Made by a program: the position numbers and the translations under genes. The notes under the pieces were generated by a model. It ran no database searches, was not told where the DNA came from, and worked only from the letters and a program-made list of their open reading frames with translations. Positions 51,786 through 59,856 of a DNA stretch of 64,000 nt are shown one piece after another. Source of the DNA: Bryobacteraceae bacterium. Lineage in GTDB: Bacteria; Acidobacteriota; Terriglobia; Bryobacterales; Bryobacteraceae. Position 1 is the first letter of the stretch; each line of letters begins with the position of its first letter. The stretch spans positions 1-64,000 of the forward strand of contig JANWXD010000014.1 of the NCBI GenBank assembly GCA_025055455.1, written 5' to 3'.

Positions 51786-52532
51786 TCACGGATTGACGCG
51801 CGCCACTTCCTCCACGGCCCGCCGGTTCATCTCCGCCCCGATGGCGATGGCCCTTTGCAGCATCTCGAATTGCCGCAGCACGCTCACCAGCCGCGCCGCC
51901 GCTTCCGGAGCCGAGACGTTAGAAGACTCGAGCGCGCCCTGCTGCACCGCGCCGGCGGCCGTCGTGCGCTGAGCGCCCGCCGGCGCCTCGAAATAGTTCT
52001 TTCCCCGCTTGACGAGCAGATGGCGCTCGGCAAAGTCCACCAACTCCAATTGGCCGACGACTTGCGCTCCTGCCGTGACCGTGCCATCGGCGGCGACTTC
52101 AACGTCCTCGCCCGCCGGGATCGCGATCGTGCCCCCGCCGACGGCCCGCAGCGGATAGCCATCGGCCGTCACCAACAGGCCCGAAGCCGAGATCCGGAAG
52201 TTGCCGTTGCGCGTGTAGAGCGGGCCCGACGGTCCGTGGACCGCGAAAAAGCCCGGACCGGACAGAGCCAAGTGCAAAGGATTCTTCGTCGGCTTCAGGG
52301 AACCTTGACTGAAATCCGTCCAGTGGCGTTCGATCACCGGCAGCACCGCCCCGTAGGGACTGTCGCCGTGCGCCGTCGCCGCCGCGGCCTCGGCCGAAAT
52401 GTACAGGCTGTAGAATTCCCGGTCGGCTTTGAAGCCTTCGGTCGCTTGATTGGCCAGATTGTTGGCCAGCATCTCGAGCGATTCCATCCGCGCCCGTAGA
52501 CCGCTGGCCGCCGCAATGGTCAACGCATCCAT
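51786..52532 (-). CDS. flgF: Flagellar rod protein FlgF
   Basis: 248 residues with the same rod-protein plan as FlgG: N-terminal [20 protein letters not shown] and [17 protein letters not shown]-terminal [40 protein letters not shown]. The order before flgG, shorter hook-like middle and N-terminal [11 protein letters not shown] identify it as FlgF. It is the first gene of the minus-strand ring/rod operon and is divergent from fliK across 234 bp. Confidence 0.9.
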   Translation of the reverse strand: MDALTIAAASGLRARMESLEMLANNLANQATEGFKADREFYSLYISAEAAAATAHGDSPYGAVLPVIERHWTDFSQGSLKPTKNPLHLALSGPGFFAVHGPSGPLYTRNGNFRISASGLLVTADGYPLRAVGGGTIAIPAGEDVEVAADGTVTAGAQVVGQLELVDFAERHLLVKRGKNYFEAPAGAQRTTAAGAVQQGALESSNVSAPEAAARLVSVLRQFEMLQRAIAIGAEMNRRAVEEVARVNP

Positions 52533-52766
52533 AAAGGCATCCGGCTCCGACCGCGCTACTGCACGCGCAGGGCCAAGGCATCGGCTGCGAAGAAAGGGCT
52601 CGAAAATCCTCGGTGCGCGCCGAGGAGCGTTGCAGAAGCCCGCGCGGATCGCCGCCACCGTTTTGGCGTTGGGCGGCAAATGCCAGGATTCCGTCAGCAG
52701 GCATCCCCGTAACTGCCTTCCACTCCACCGCTCGAGACTGGCGTTCCAAGTGCATGGAGTCGCTGC

Positions 52767-54692
52767 GTGAGCGGCGCGTTGCCGAGTTCGTTCCTCACTG
52801 CCGCGGATCCCGTCTTCGGCTGGGCGGCGGGTTCCTTGGCGGGGGAAGAGCCACGCACCGCGCTCCTTCCACCGACGGTTGATTCCGGTTTTGCCAACCT
52901 GCTGGATGGTCTGCTTACGGTCCCAGGTTGCGGCGGCGCCGGCAAATCCGGGTTGCGGGCCGATGCGCTTCCTTCGGCGGAGCTTGAAACCAAGCCACTC
53001 GAGATGGCCGAACCATCCGTTCCACGAGCGATGTGTGCCGCGGCCCCCACCGCTGGCGCCTGCGAGGTAGCCGCTATCGGAGCGCGTGCCGCACTCAAGC
53101 CCATGGGGCGCCCAGCGCAGGCGACGGAGTTGTTCGGCGACGCCGATCGCGACGCAAGTGATCCTCTAGTGATGGCCATGCCGGCGGAAGGGCCCAACGC
53201 GGCGGTTGCGCAGTCCGCTCCGGCAGGTTCGACCACATGGGTTCGGCGAGCGGCCGGGCCGCCAGAGGCTGTGGTTCGACCGTGGCACCCAACGCCGCCA
53301 GCCTCTCTGGCAGATGCGCCGGCAGGAGTCGCGGAAGCGGAGGAGCCCGACCCCGTCGGAGGGAACCGGCGGGACGCCCTGGGCGCCGGAGCAAACGTCA
53401 CGGAATGCCTTCGACCCCGCTTGCCGGTCAACACTAGTGCGCCGTTCGAGCAGGCTCGGCAGTCTCAGCCGGCCTTCGATCGGCGACAGCCGGGCGACGG
53501 CGAACTCTCCCTCGAAACGCTAGACCATGCGCCGACGGGCAAAACTCCCACTGCCCCCGAGTCGGCACCCGGGCTCGACCTTTCGCACCGCTCGTCGCCG
53601 CCGACGGAACGTTTGGAAGGACACGCCGAAGCTTCCGCGCCCGAACCTAGAGGCAGCAGCTCCCAGCCGGGCCAGTTGCAGATCCCGCCGCGCACCCCGG
53701 CTGGCGCCCGAGGAGGCGCGCTAGGGGAACTGGCTTTCGCTGTGCGCATCGAAGATCCCCGCCTCGCGCCGGCGCCTGTCGGGCACGCGGCATGGTCTGA
53801 CGCCCGACCAGAGGACAATTCGCGCCAAAAGGCGACCGCGACCGAACCTCGCGCAGCGGGCCCGGAACCGGCTAGACCGCAGGGCATGTCGCGGATGCCG
53901 GCCGACGCTGAAGCAGGCTTCGCCGGGCAACTGGCTTTTGCCGAGCGCACTCCAGAGGTGCGGCTCGACCCGTGCCCTAACGGGCACGCTGCGTGGTCTG
54001 ACACCCGGAAAGAAGAAGCTTCGGGCCAGTGGCCCAACAAGCAGGTGGCGCCGCCCCAAGCGGGAATCCAAACCACGCCGCTGCGTCCGGCGTCGGAGCG
54101 AGGGGTCGCGACGGAACTGATCGCGCTGCGGGAGCCGGCCGTCGGACGCCTGGACCCGCGTGCGGCTGCTCGGGCCGAATCGGAGCTCGGAAGGGGCGCA
54201 CCCCAGGTGTATCCCATGCCCATCGAGACCCCGCTAGCGAGGCGCACTGACGAGCCCATCCCGGGCGCGCCCCGGCCGCCGGCTTGGTCTCCGGCGCCCG
54301 AGCCGGAGCCGGCCAGCGAGCGGGAGCTTCGCCAGATCACTCTGCGCCTGGACGGGACGCGAGGCGAGCGTGTGCAGCTTCACGTGCATGACCGAGCCGG
54401 CGAGATTCGCGTGGCGGTTTCGGCCCGCGATCCGGCGCTGGCGGCCAGCTTGCGGGAGGGCGCCGCCCAGCTCGTCCACCGCTTGGAGGCGAGCGGCTTC
54501 CGCGCCGAGTTGCTGCCGGGACCCGGCGCTTCGAGCGCCGGCGCGCGCTGGCCGGAACCGGCCGCCCCGAGCACCTTGGCGGAACAGCACGACGGCGCGA
54601 GTTTCGGCCAGCACCGTGGCGGCGACGATGCGCGCCAGCGCCGCAACGGGCCGCACCCGGATTGGGAAGCCGACTGGGAAGCACAGCCATGA
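52767..54692 (+). CDS. fliK: FliK-like flagellar hook-length control protein
   Basis: 641 residues, mostly Ala/Pro/Arg-rich and disordered. The C-terminal 130 residues match the FliK switch domain (ELRQITLRLDGTRGERVQLH, VHDRAGEIRVAVSARDPALA, AQLVHRLEASGFRAELL). In the middle, residues about 320-350 and 387-417 form an imperfect tandem repeat with a 67-residue period (ELAFAVRI.../QLAFAERT..., both containing GHAAWSD). FliK measures hook length and switches export specificity. It starts at GTG 52767 with GGAG upstream and is followed by flgD and flgE. Confidence 0.8.
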   Translation: MSGALPSSFLTAADPVFGWAAGSLAGEEPRTALLPPTVDSGFANLLDGLLTVPGCGGAGKSGLRADALPSAELETKPLEMAEPSVPRAMCAAAPTAGACEVAAIGARAALKPMGRPAQATELFGDADRDASDPLVMAMPAEGPNAAVAQSAPAGSTTWVRRAAGPPEAVVRPWHPTPPASLADAPAGVAEAEEPDPVGGNRRDALGAGANVTECLRPRLPVNTSAPFEQARQSQPAFDRRQPGDGELSLETLDHAPTGKTPTAPESAPGLDLSHRSSPPTERLEGHAEASAPEPRGSSSQPGQLQIPPRTPAGARGGALGELAFAVRIEDPRLAPAPVGHAAWSDARPEDNSRQKATATEPRAAGPEPARPQGMSRMPADAEAGFAGQLAFAERTPEVRLDPCPNGHAAWSDTRKEEASGQWPNKQVAPPQAGIQTTPLRPASERGVATELIALREPAVGRLDPRAAARAESELGRGAPQVYPMPIETPLARRTDEPIPGAPRPPAWSPAPEPEPASERELRQITLRLDGTRGERVQLHVHDRAGEIRVAVSARDPALAASLREGAAQLVHRLEASGFRAELLPGPGASSAGARWPEPAAPSTLAEQHDGASFGQHRGGDDARQRRNGPHPDWEADWEAQP

Positions 54693-54720
54693 AACCGAAC
54701 GACAAGGAGGACAAGCCGCG

Positions 54721-55014
54721 ATGACGGTTCCCGTCAATTCGAACCTCGCCGGCCCGAAACCAAGCCAGGAGATCCGGCCGGTCGTGGGCGAACCGCAGAT
54801 GGTCACCAAAGATGCCTTTCTGCGGCTGCTGATCGCTCAGATCAAGAACCAGAACCCGCTCAATCCGGCCGACGGCATCGAGTTTCTGACGCAACTGGCC
54901 CAGTTCACCGAGCTCGAGCAGATGCTCGAAATCCGCAAGCAACTGGAGGCGCTGGTGCGTCAGTTGACACCGGCGTCGGGGACCGCCGACACCCCGGCGC
55001 CAGGCGCCCCGTAG
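54721..55014 (+). CDS. flgD: Short FlgD hook-cap/scaffold protein
   Basis: 97 residues: FlgD N-terminal core VTKDAFLRLLIAQIKNQNPL, NPADGIEFLTQLAQFTELEQ, MLEIRKQLEALVRQL. The usual C-terminal FLgD Ig-like/hook-capping domain is absent, leaving only the export and polymerisation segment. AAGGAGG lies 9 nt before the ATG. Position between fliK and flgE is standard. Confidence 0.92.
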   Translation: MTVPVNSNLAGPKPSQEIRPVVGEPQMVTKDAFLRLLIAQIKNQNPLNPADGIEFLTQLAQFTELEQMLEIRKQLEALVRQLTPASGTADTPAPGAP

Positions 55015-55044
55015 GGAATTCAGGAGAAACACGGAGGAATCGAG

Positions 55045-56301
55045 ATGGCATTCACTGCATTTTCCACGGCGCTTTCGGCGCTGAACGCTCACACCACCGC
55101 GGTGGACGTGGTGGCCAACAACCTGGCCAACCTCAATACGCCGGGCTTCAAAGCCAGCACCGTCGTCTTTCATGACCTGGTAACGCAGGCTCTGGGGCTG
55201 GGCGAGACGCAGGTAGGACTCGGAGTGGCGCGGCCGCGGACCTTGCGGCAGTTCACGCAAGGCACGCTTCAGTCCACCGGCGGCAGTCTGGATGCGGGGA
55301 TCCAGGGAGACGGTTTTTTCGTGCTGCGGGACCGCAATGGAGCGCTGCTGCTGACCCGCGCCGGGAATTTCCACGTGGACGCGGAAGGCAATTTGCTGAC
55401 CGCCACCGGCGAGCGGGTGCAAGGCTGGACTGAATCCGGCGGCGTGCTCGACACCAACCGGCCCATTGGCAACATCGTGATCCCGGTGGGCGCGCTGCGG
55501 CCGCCGTTGGCGACCACGCGGTTTTCCCTGGTGCTGAACCTCAACGCGGCGGGAGGCGTCGGCCAGCCGAGCGGGGTGTTTTCGACGCCCGTGGAGGTGG
55601 TGGACTCGCTCGGCGTCACGCATGTGCTCACGGTCACCTTCACCAAGACTGGCGCCAACCAGTGGGACTACGACATCACGATCATGGGGGATGAAGTTTC
55701 CGGCGGTACGCCGGGAGCGCCGGTGTCGTTGGCTAACGGCACGCTGGATTTCGATCCCCAGGGGCTGTTGCAGTCGCCTCCCGCCTCCGGGGGCCCGATC
55801 ACGATCAACATCACGGGCTTGTTGAGCGGCGCCGCGGACATGAACATCGACTGGCACCTGTATGCGCCCGACCAGACGCCGCTCATCACCCAATACGCCC
55901 AGAGTTCGGCGGTGGCGGCCGTGTCGCAGGACGGCTTAGCGGCAGCCCAGCTCGTGCGCGTCGGCTTGGCGGACGGGGGTAAGATCCTGGCCCAGTACTC
56001 CAACGGGGAACAGCGCGTGGTGGGCCAGTTGGCTCTGGCGGTGGTGCGCAACCCGGACTCGCTGATGGCGGTGGGCAACAACAACTTCCAGTTGACGGCC
56101 CTCAGCGCCACGCCGGCGATCGGTTTGCCGGGCACGGGGGGCCGTGGAAAGGTCTTCGGGGCTTCCATCGAGTCCTCGACGGTGGATATCGCCCAGGAGT
56201 TCACCAACCTGATCGTGTTCCAGCGCGGCTATCAGGCCAACGCCCGGGTGGTGACGACCGTGGACGAGATCAGCCAGGAAACGATGAACCTGAAACGGTA
56301 A
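55045..56301 (+). CDS. flgE: Flagellar hook protein FlgE
   Basis: 418 residues. N-terminal ALSALNAHTTAVDVVANNLA, NLNTPGFKASTVVFHDL and FVLRDRNGALLLTRAGNFHV; C-terminal SSTVDIAQEFTNLIVFQRGY, QANARVVTTVDEISQETMNL. It polymerises outside the cell into the hook. The ATG at 55045 follows CACGGAGGAAT. Immediately downstream is fliN. Confidence 0.95.
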   Translation: MAFTAFSTALSALNAHTTAVDVVANNLANLNTPGFKASTVVFHDLVTQALGLGETQVGLGVARPRTLRQFTQGTLQSTGGSLDAGIQGDGFFVLRDRNGALLLTRAGNFHVDAEGNLLTATGERVQGWTESGGVLDTNRPIGNIVIPVGALRPPLATTRFSLVLNLNAAGGVGQPSGVFSTPVEVVDSLGVTHVLTVTFTKTGANQWDYDITIMGDEVSGGTPGAPVSLANGTLDFDPQGLLQSPPASGGPITINITGLLSGAADMNIDWHLYAPDQTPLITQYAQSSAVAAVSQDGLAAAQLVRVGLADGGKILAQYSNGEQRVVGQLALAVVRNPDSLMAVGNNNFQLTALSATPAIGLPGTGGRGKVFGASIESSTVDIAQEFTNLIVFQRGYQANARVVTTVDEISQETMNLKR

Positions 56302-56325
56302 TTCTGCCGCGGAGTCAGCAGACCG

Positions 56326-56577
56326 ATGGAGATCAGCCCCCAGGAAGCCATCGAGGCGCTCGGCGACGTTCCGGTGGAGATCGAAGCCGAGCTCGGGCGG
56401 CCGGTGCTGACGCTGCGCGATCTGATGGGGCTGCGGCCGGGTACTGTCCTGCCGTTGAATCGCCCCGCCGGAGAAAACTTGGAGGTGCGCGCCGGCGGCG
56501 TGCTCATCGGCTACGGAGAGGTGGTGGTGGTCGAGAATGCGGCCGCCATCCGCCTGACGGACTTCGTCGTCGTATGA
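56326..56577 (+). CDS. fliN: Flagellar motor switch protein FliN
   Basis: 83 residues, essentially one SpoA domain: VPVEIEAELGRPVLTLRDLM, GLRPGTVLPLNRPAGENLEV, GVLIGYGEVVVVENAAAIRL. It forms the C-ring with FliM and binds CheY and the export apparatus. It is the minimal FliN type without an N-terminal extension. No fliM is in the window; the partial gene at 63839 could be another switch component. It overlaps fliO by 4 nt. Confidence 0.9.
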   Translation: MEISPQEAIEALGDVPVEIEAELGRPVLTLRDLMGLRPGTVLPLNRPAGENLEVRAGGVLIGYGEVVVVENAAAIRLTDFVVV

Positions 56578-56867
56578 GGCTTTCGCAAGCCGTCCGGTGG
56601 TCGATTTTCGATTGGCTGGCCAGAGCGTGGGCGCGCTCGCTGAGCGCGTGGCGGAGGGACGGGCGCGGGAGCCTCACCGGCGCCGCCCGGGGTGAGCGCC
56701 AACTAGAACGTTTGGAGCGTCTGCCGCTTTCTCCGCAGCACTCCCTCTACCTCGTGCGCGTCGCCGGCCGCGCGCTCCTGCTCGGCGTCTCGCCGGCCGG
56801 CATCCAGGTGCTCGAGCGGGTCCGAAGGCCGGAAGCGTTGGGGAGCCGGGAAGGAGACGGAGCATGA
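56574..56867 (+). CDS. fliO: FliO-like protein
   Basis: 97 residues. The C-terminal FliO signature is recognisable (LERLPLSPQHSLYLVRVAGR, ALLLGVSPAGIQVLERV), but the N-terminal membrane helix is weak or missing; instead there is an amphipathic basic segment (FDWLARAWARSLSAWRR). FliO helps assemble the FliP ring. Placement between fliN and fliP supports the call. Both ends overlap the neighbours by 4 nt. Confidence 0.75.
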   Translation: MRLSQAVRWSIFDWLARAWARSLSAWRRDGRGSLTGAARGERQLERLERLPLSPQHSLYLVRVAGRALLLGVSPAGIQVLERVRRPEALGSREGDGA

Positions 56868-57658
56868 AGTCGCTGGTCGGGACTATCGGCGAGGCTCGCG
56901 GGCGCCGCATGAGCCGTGTGCGGAATCAGCGCATCCTCGCGCTGCTGGCGACCGTCGTCTTGGCCGCACCGCTCGGGGCCCAATCCACCGCGCGCGGGGT
57001 GGCCGGCGCGCTGCGATTGGATCAGGGCACCCTCAGCGTGCCCATGCAAATTGTCTTGCTGCTGACGCTGCTAGCGCTGCTGCCGGCGCTCATCGTCTCG
57101 GTCACCCCGTTTTTGCGGATCACGCTGGTGCTCCACTTTCTCCGCCAGGCGCTCGGGACCCACTCGGCGCCCTCCAACCAGGTGCTGCTCGGCTTGGCGC
57201 TGTTTCTGACCGCGCTGATTATGCAGCCCGTCGCCGCGGAGATCTACCAGAAGGCTTGGGTCCCATTCGAGAAACAGCAGATCACGCTGGCTCAGGCGGC
57301 CCAGGAGGGCGCCAAACCCCTTAAGACCTTTCTGCTCCGCTTTGCCCGGGAGAAGGATATTCAATTGCTGCTCGAAATCAGCCGCAAGCCGGCGCCGGCC
57401 CGGCCGGCGGACCTCGAGCTGAGCGTGCTCATTCCGGCCTACATCCTGTCGGAGTTGAAGGCGGGCTTTCAGATCGGCGCGGTGTTGTTCTTGCCGTTCC
57501 TGGTCATCGACCTCGTGGTGTCCTCGGTGGTGCTGTCGGTGGGCATGATCCAGCTTCCGCCGGTGATGATCTCGGCCCCCTTCAAGATCCTCCTGTTCGT
57601 GCTGGTGGACGGGTGGAACCTTGTGGTGGGCTCGCTCGTGCGGAGCTTCTACGGGTAG
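56864..57658 (+). CDS. fliP: Flagellar export gate protein FliP
   Basis: 264 residues. A cleavable signal (ILALLATVVLAAPLGA) leads to the FliP core: VTPFLRITLVLHFLRQALGT, LTALIMQPVAAEIYQKAWVP, LIPAYILSELKAGFQIGAVL, DLVVSSVVLSVGMIQLPPVM, and ISAPFKILLFVLVDGW. FliP forms the pentameric inner-membrane export gate with FliQ and FliR. The ATG at 56864 overlaps the fliO stop; ATG 56909 is an alternative. Confidence 0.96.
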   Translation: MKSLVGTIGEARGRRMSRVRNQRILALLATVVLAAPLGAQSTARGVAGALRLDQGTLSVPMQIVLLLTLLALLPALIVSVTPFLRITLVLHFLRQALGTHSAPSNQVLLGLALFLTALIMQPVAAEIYQKAWVPFEKQQITLAQAAQEGAKPLKTFLLRFAREKDIQLLLEISRKPAPARPADLELSVLIPAYILSELKAGFQIGAVLFLPFLVIDLVVSSVVLSVGMIQLPPVMISAPFKILLFVLVDGWNLVVGSLVRSFYG

Positions 57659-57676
57659 GCCGGCAAGGAGGCGGGG

Positions 57677-57946
57677 GTGAGTCCGGAGCTCGTGGTGGAA
57701 AGCGTGCGGCAGGCGCTGATGACGGCCTTCTGGGTGGGGGCGCCGCTGCTGGCGGTCGGTTTCGTGGCTGGCGTGGCCGTCAGTCTGGTGCAGATCGTGA
57801 CCTCGATCCAGGACACCGCGTTCAATTCCGTCCCGCGCTTGGTGGCTTTTCTGGCCGGCCTCGTGGTGTTGCTGCCCTGGATGCTGGAGCGCATGACCCA
57901 CTATGCGCTGACGTTGTTCGGGGATTTTTCTCGCTATGCCCGGTGA
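57677..57946 (+). CDS. fliQ: Flagellar export gate protein FliQ
   Basis: 89 residues, two membrane helices: ALMTAFWVGAPLLAVGFVAG, VAVSLVQIVTSIQDTAFNSV, and ARLVAFLAG-type second helix. Starts at GTG 57677 with AAGGAGG upstream and overlaps fliR by 11 nt. Confidence 0.95.
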   Translation: MSPELVVESVRQALMTAFWVGAPLLAVGFVAGVAVSLVQIVTSIQDTAFNSVPRLVAFLAGLVVLLPWMLERMTHYALTLFGDFSRYAR

Positions 57947-58709
57947 GATCCGCTTGCCGCTGGCGACGGTGTGGGCGTTCGCCCTGGTGCTGGCGCGCAT
58001 GGCGGGAGTTCTCGCGCTGGCGCCTTTGCCAGGTCTCCGCAACGGTCTGGAGCCCGCCCGCATCGTGCTGGCGGTGGCTCTGACCGTGGCCCTGTACCCG
58101 CGATGGCCGGCAGTGGGCTCGACGCCGACCTTCGGGACGCTGGCCGCCTGGGTCGCGGCCGAAGTCGTCTTTGGCCTGGCGGTGGGGCTCGCGGTGATGT
58201 TCGTGATCGAAGTGTTCCAAATGGCGGTGCAGGCGGTGGGGTTGCAAGCGGGCTTTGCCTACGCCTCGATGATCGATCCCCAAACCCAGGCCGACTCGGG
58301 GGTGCTCCTGGTTCTCGGCCAACTCACGGCCGGGCTGTTGTTTTTTGCCCTCGGGCTCGAGCGCGAGGTCATCCGCATTCTGGCCTCCAGCTTGGAGGCC
58401 TGGCCGCCGGGCACCTGGCGACTGACTTCGGCGAACGCCGAGGCCTTGGTTGAGACCGGCGCCGGGATGTTTTCGGTCGGACTGCGCCTGGCCTTTCCCA
58501 CAGTCGCCCTGCTGTTGCTCGGCGACATCGTCATGGCGCTGCTCGGCCGCATCCACCAGCAGGTCCAACTGCTGACTCTTTCGTTTCCTGTCAAGCTGCT
58601 CGGCGCGCTGGCGGTGCTAGCGGCCACAGCGAGCGTCTTCCCTCAAGTCATGACCGGATACGCCCGCCACGTCCTGGGTGCGCTGCGCCAGGTGGCGGCT
58701 GGGGGATGA
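57936..58709 (+). CDS. fliR: Flagellar export gate protein FliR
   Basis: 257 residues, about six membrane helices. Family segments: LVLARMAGVLALAPLPGLRN, AEVVFGLAVGLAVMFVIEVF, QAGFAYASMIDPQTQADSGV and LRLAFPTVALLLLGDIVMAL, LGRIHQQVQLLTLSFPVKLL. It is the asymmetric member of the FliPQR gate. It overlaps fliQ and ends 9 bp before flhB. Confidence 0.95.
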   Translation: MPGEIRLPLATVWAFALVLARMAGVLALAPLPGLRNGLEPARIVLAVALTVALYPRWPAVGSTPTFGTLAAWVAAEVVFGLAVGLAVMFVIEVFQMAVQAVGLQAGFAYASMIDPQTQADSGVLLVLGQLTAGLLFFALGLEREVIRILASSLEAWPPGTWRLTSANAEALVETGAGMFSVGLRLAFPTVALLLLGDIVMALLGRIHQQVQLLTLSFPVKLLGALAVLAATASVFPQVMTGYARHVLGALRQVAAGG

Positions 58710-58718
58710 AGACGATTC

Positions 58719-59783
58719 GTGCCGGACCGCGGACAGAAGACCGAGCCGCCTACGCCGCGCAAGATCGAGAGGGCGCGGCGGGAGGGACAGTTCGTCGTCT
58801 CGCGGGAGTTCGTTGGAGCGCTTCACTTTCTCGCTTTCGTGATCGTGGTCACGGCTTGGTCGGCCGGTTGGCTGGCCGAGACGGCGGAGGCCTGCCGATG
58901 GGTGTTGCGCAAAGCCTTTCGCGCCGAGCTCGGCCTGCGGGAAACCGAGCGCCTTCTGGCGGGACTCATTCGGCGGTCACTGGTTCCCTTGGCGGCAACC
59001 GGGGTGATCGTCGCTGGCGCGGCGTTGCTCGCTCACCTTACCATTACGCGCTTCGGCTTCAGTTGGAAGCGCCTGGCGCCCGACGCGCAACGGCTGGCCA
59101 TCCGTCCCCGGCTCGAAGAGTTGTTCCGCAACAATGTGGCGGGCCTGTTCAAGGCCGTGCTCTTGCTGCCGATCTTCGCTTGGGTGGTCTACTACACAGC
59201 CAAGGAGAATCTGGCCGCCTTCCTGATGTTGCCGCTGGCGGCCATCCCGGCGGGGGTACGGATCGTCGCGGCATCCATCGCGGATCTGCTCTGGAAGACG
59301 GCGGCCGTACTGCTCGTGCTGGGTGTGGTGGACCTAGCGCGCCAGCGGCGACGCTACCTAGAAAACCTCAAAATGAGCCGCCAGGAACTTCGTGACGAGA
59401 TCCGCGAGCTCGAAGGCCACCCCCAGGTGCGGCTGCGCATCCGGCGCCTGATGCGGGAGCGCCTCCGTCGCCGGATGTTGCGCGAGGTTCCCAAGGCGAC
59501 CGCCGTCGTCGTCAACCCCACGCACTACGCCGTGGCCCTGCGCTACTCGATGGAAACCATGCGCGCGCCCGTCGTGGTGGCCAAGGGCAAGAACTGGCTG
59601 GCGCGCAAGATCCGTGAGCTGGCCGTGGCTTATGAGGTTCCCGTGATCGAAAACCCGCCGCTGGCGCGGGCTCTGTACGAAGCGGCCGAAGTCGGCCAGG
59701 AGATTCCCAGCCATCTCTACCGCGCCGTGGCGGAAATCCTGGCCTATGTGTACCGCCTGCTCAATGGGCGATTACCGGGTTAG
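58719..59783 (+). CDS. flhB: Flagellar export switch protein FlhB
   Basis: 354 residues. Four membrane helices precede the cytoplasmic domain with the self-cleavage site NPTH in AVVVNPTHYAVALRYSMETM; KTEPPTPRKIERARREGQFV is the family N-terminus. FlhB autocleavage, prompted by FliK, switches export from hook to filament substrates, so its site next to fliK and the gate genes is apt. Start at GTG 58719. Confidence 0.96.
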   Translation: MPDRGQKTEPPTPRKIERARREGQFVVSREFVGALHFLAFVIVVTAWSAGWLAETAEACRWVLRKAFRAELGLRETERLLAGLIRRSLVPLAATGVIVAGAALLAHLTITRFGFSWKRLAPDAQRLAIRPRLEELFRNNVAGLFKAVLLLPIFAWVVYYTAKENLAAFLMLPLAAIPAGVRIVAASIADLLWKTAAVLLVLGVVDLARQRRRYLENLKMSRQELRDEIRELEGHPQVRLRIRRLMRERLRRRMLREVPKATAVVVNPTHYAVALRYSMETMRAPVVVAKGKNWLARKIRELAVAYEVPVIENPPLARALYEAAEVGQEIPSHLYRAVAEILAYVYRLLNGRLPG

Positions 59784-59856
59784 GACCATGCCGCGGGCGG
59801 GTGGGCAAAAGAGGCGGAACGACTCACCGGACCGCAGGAGGCGGAGGTAGCCGGAG

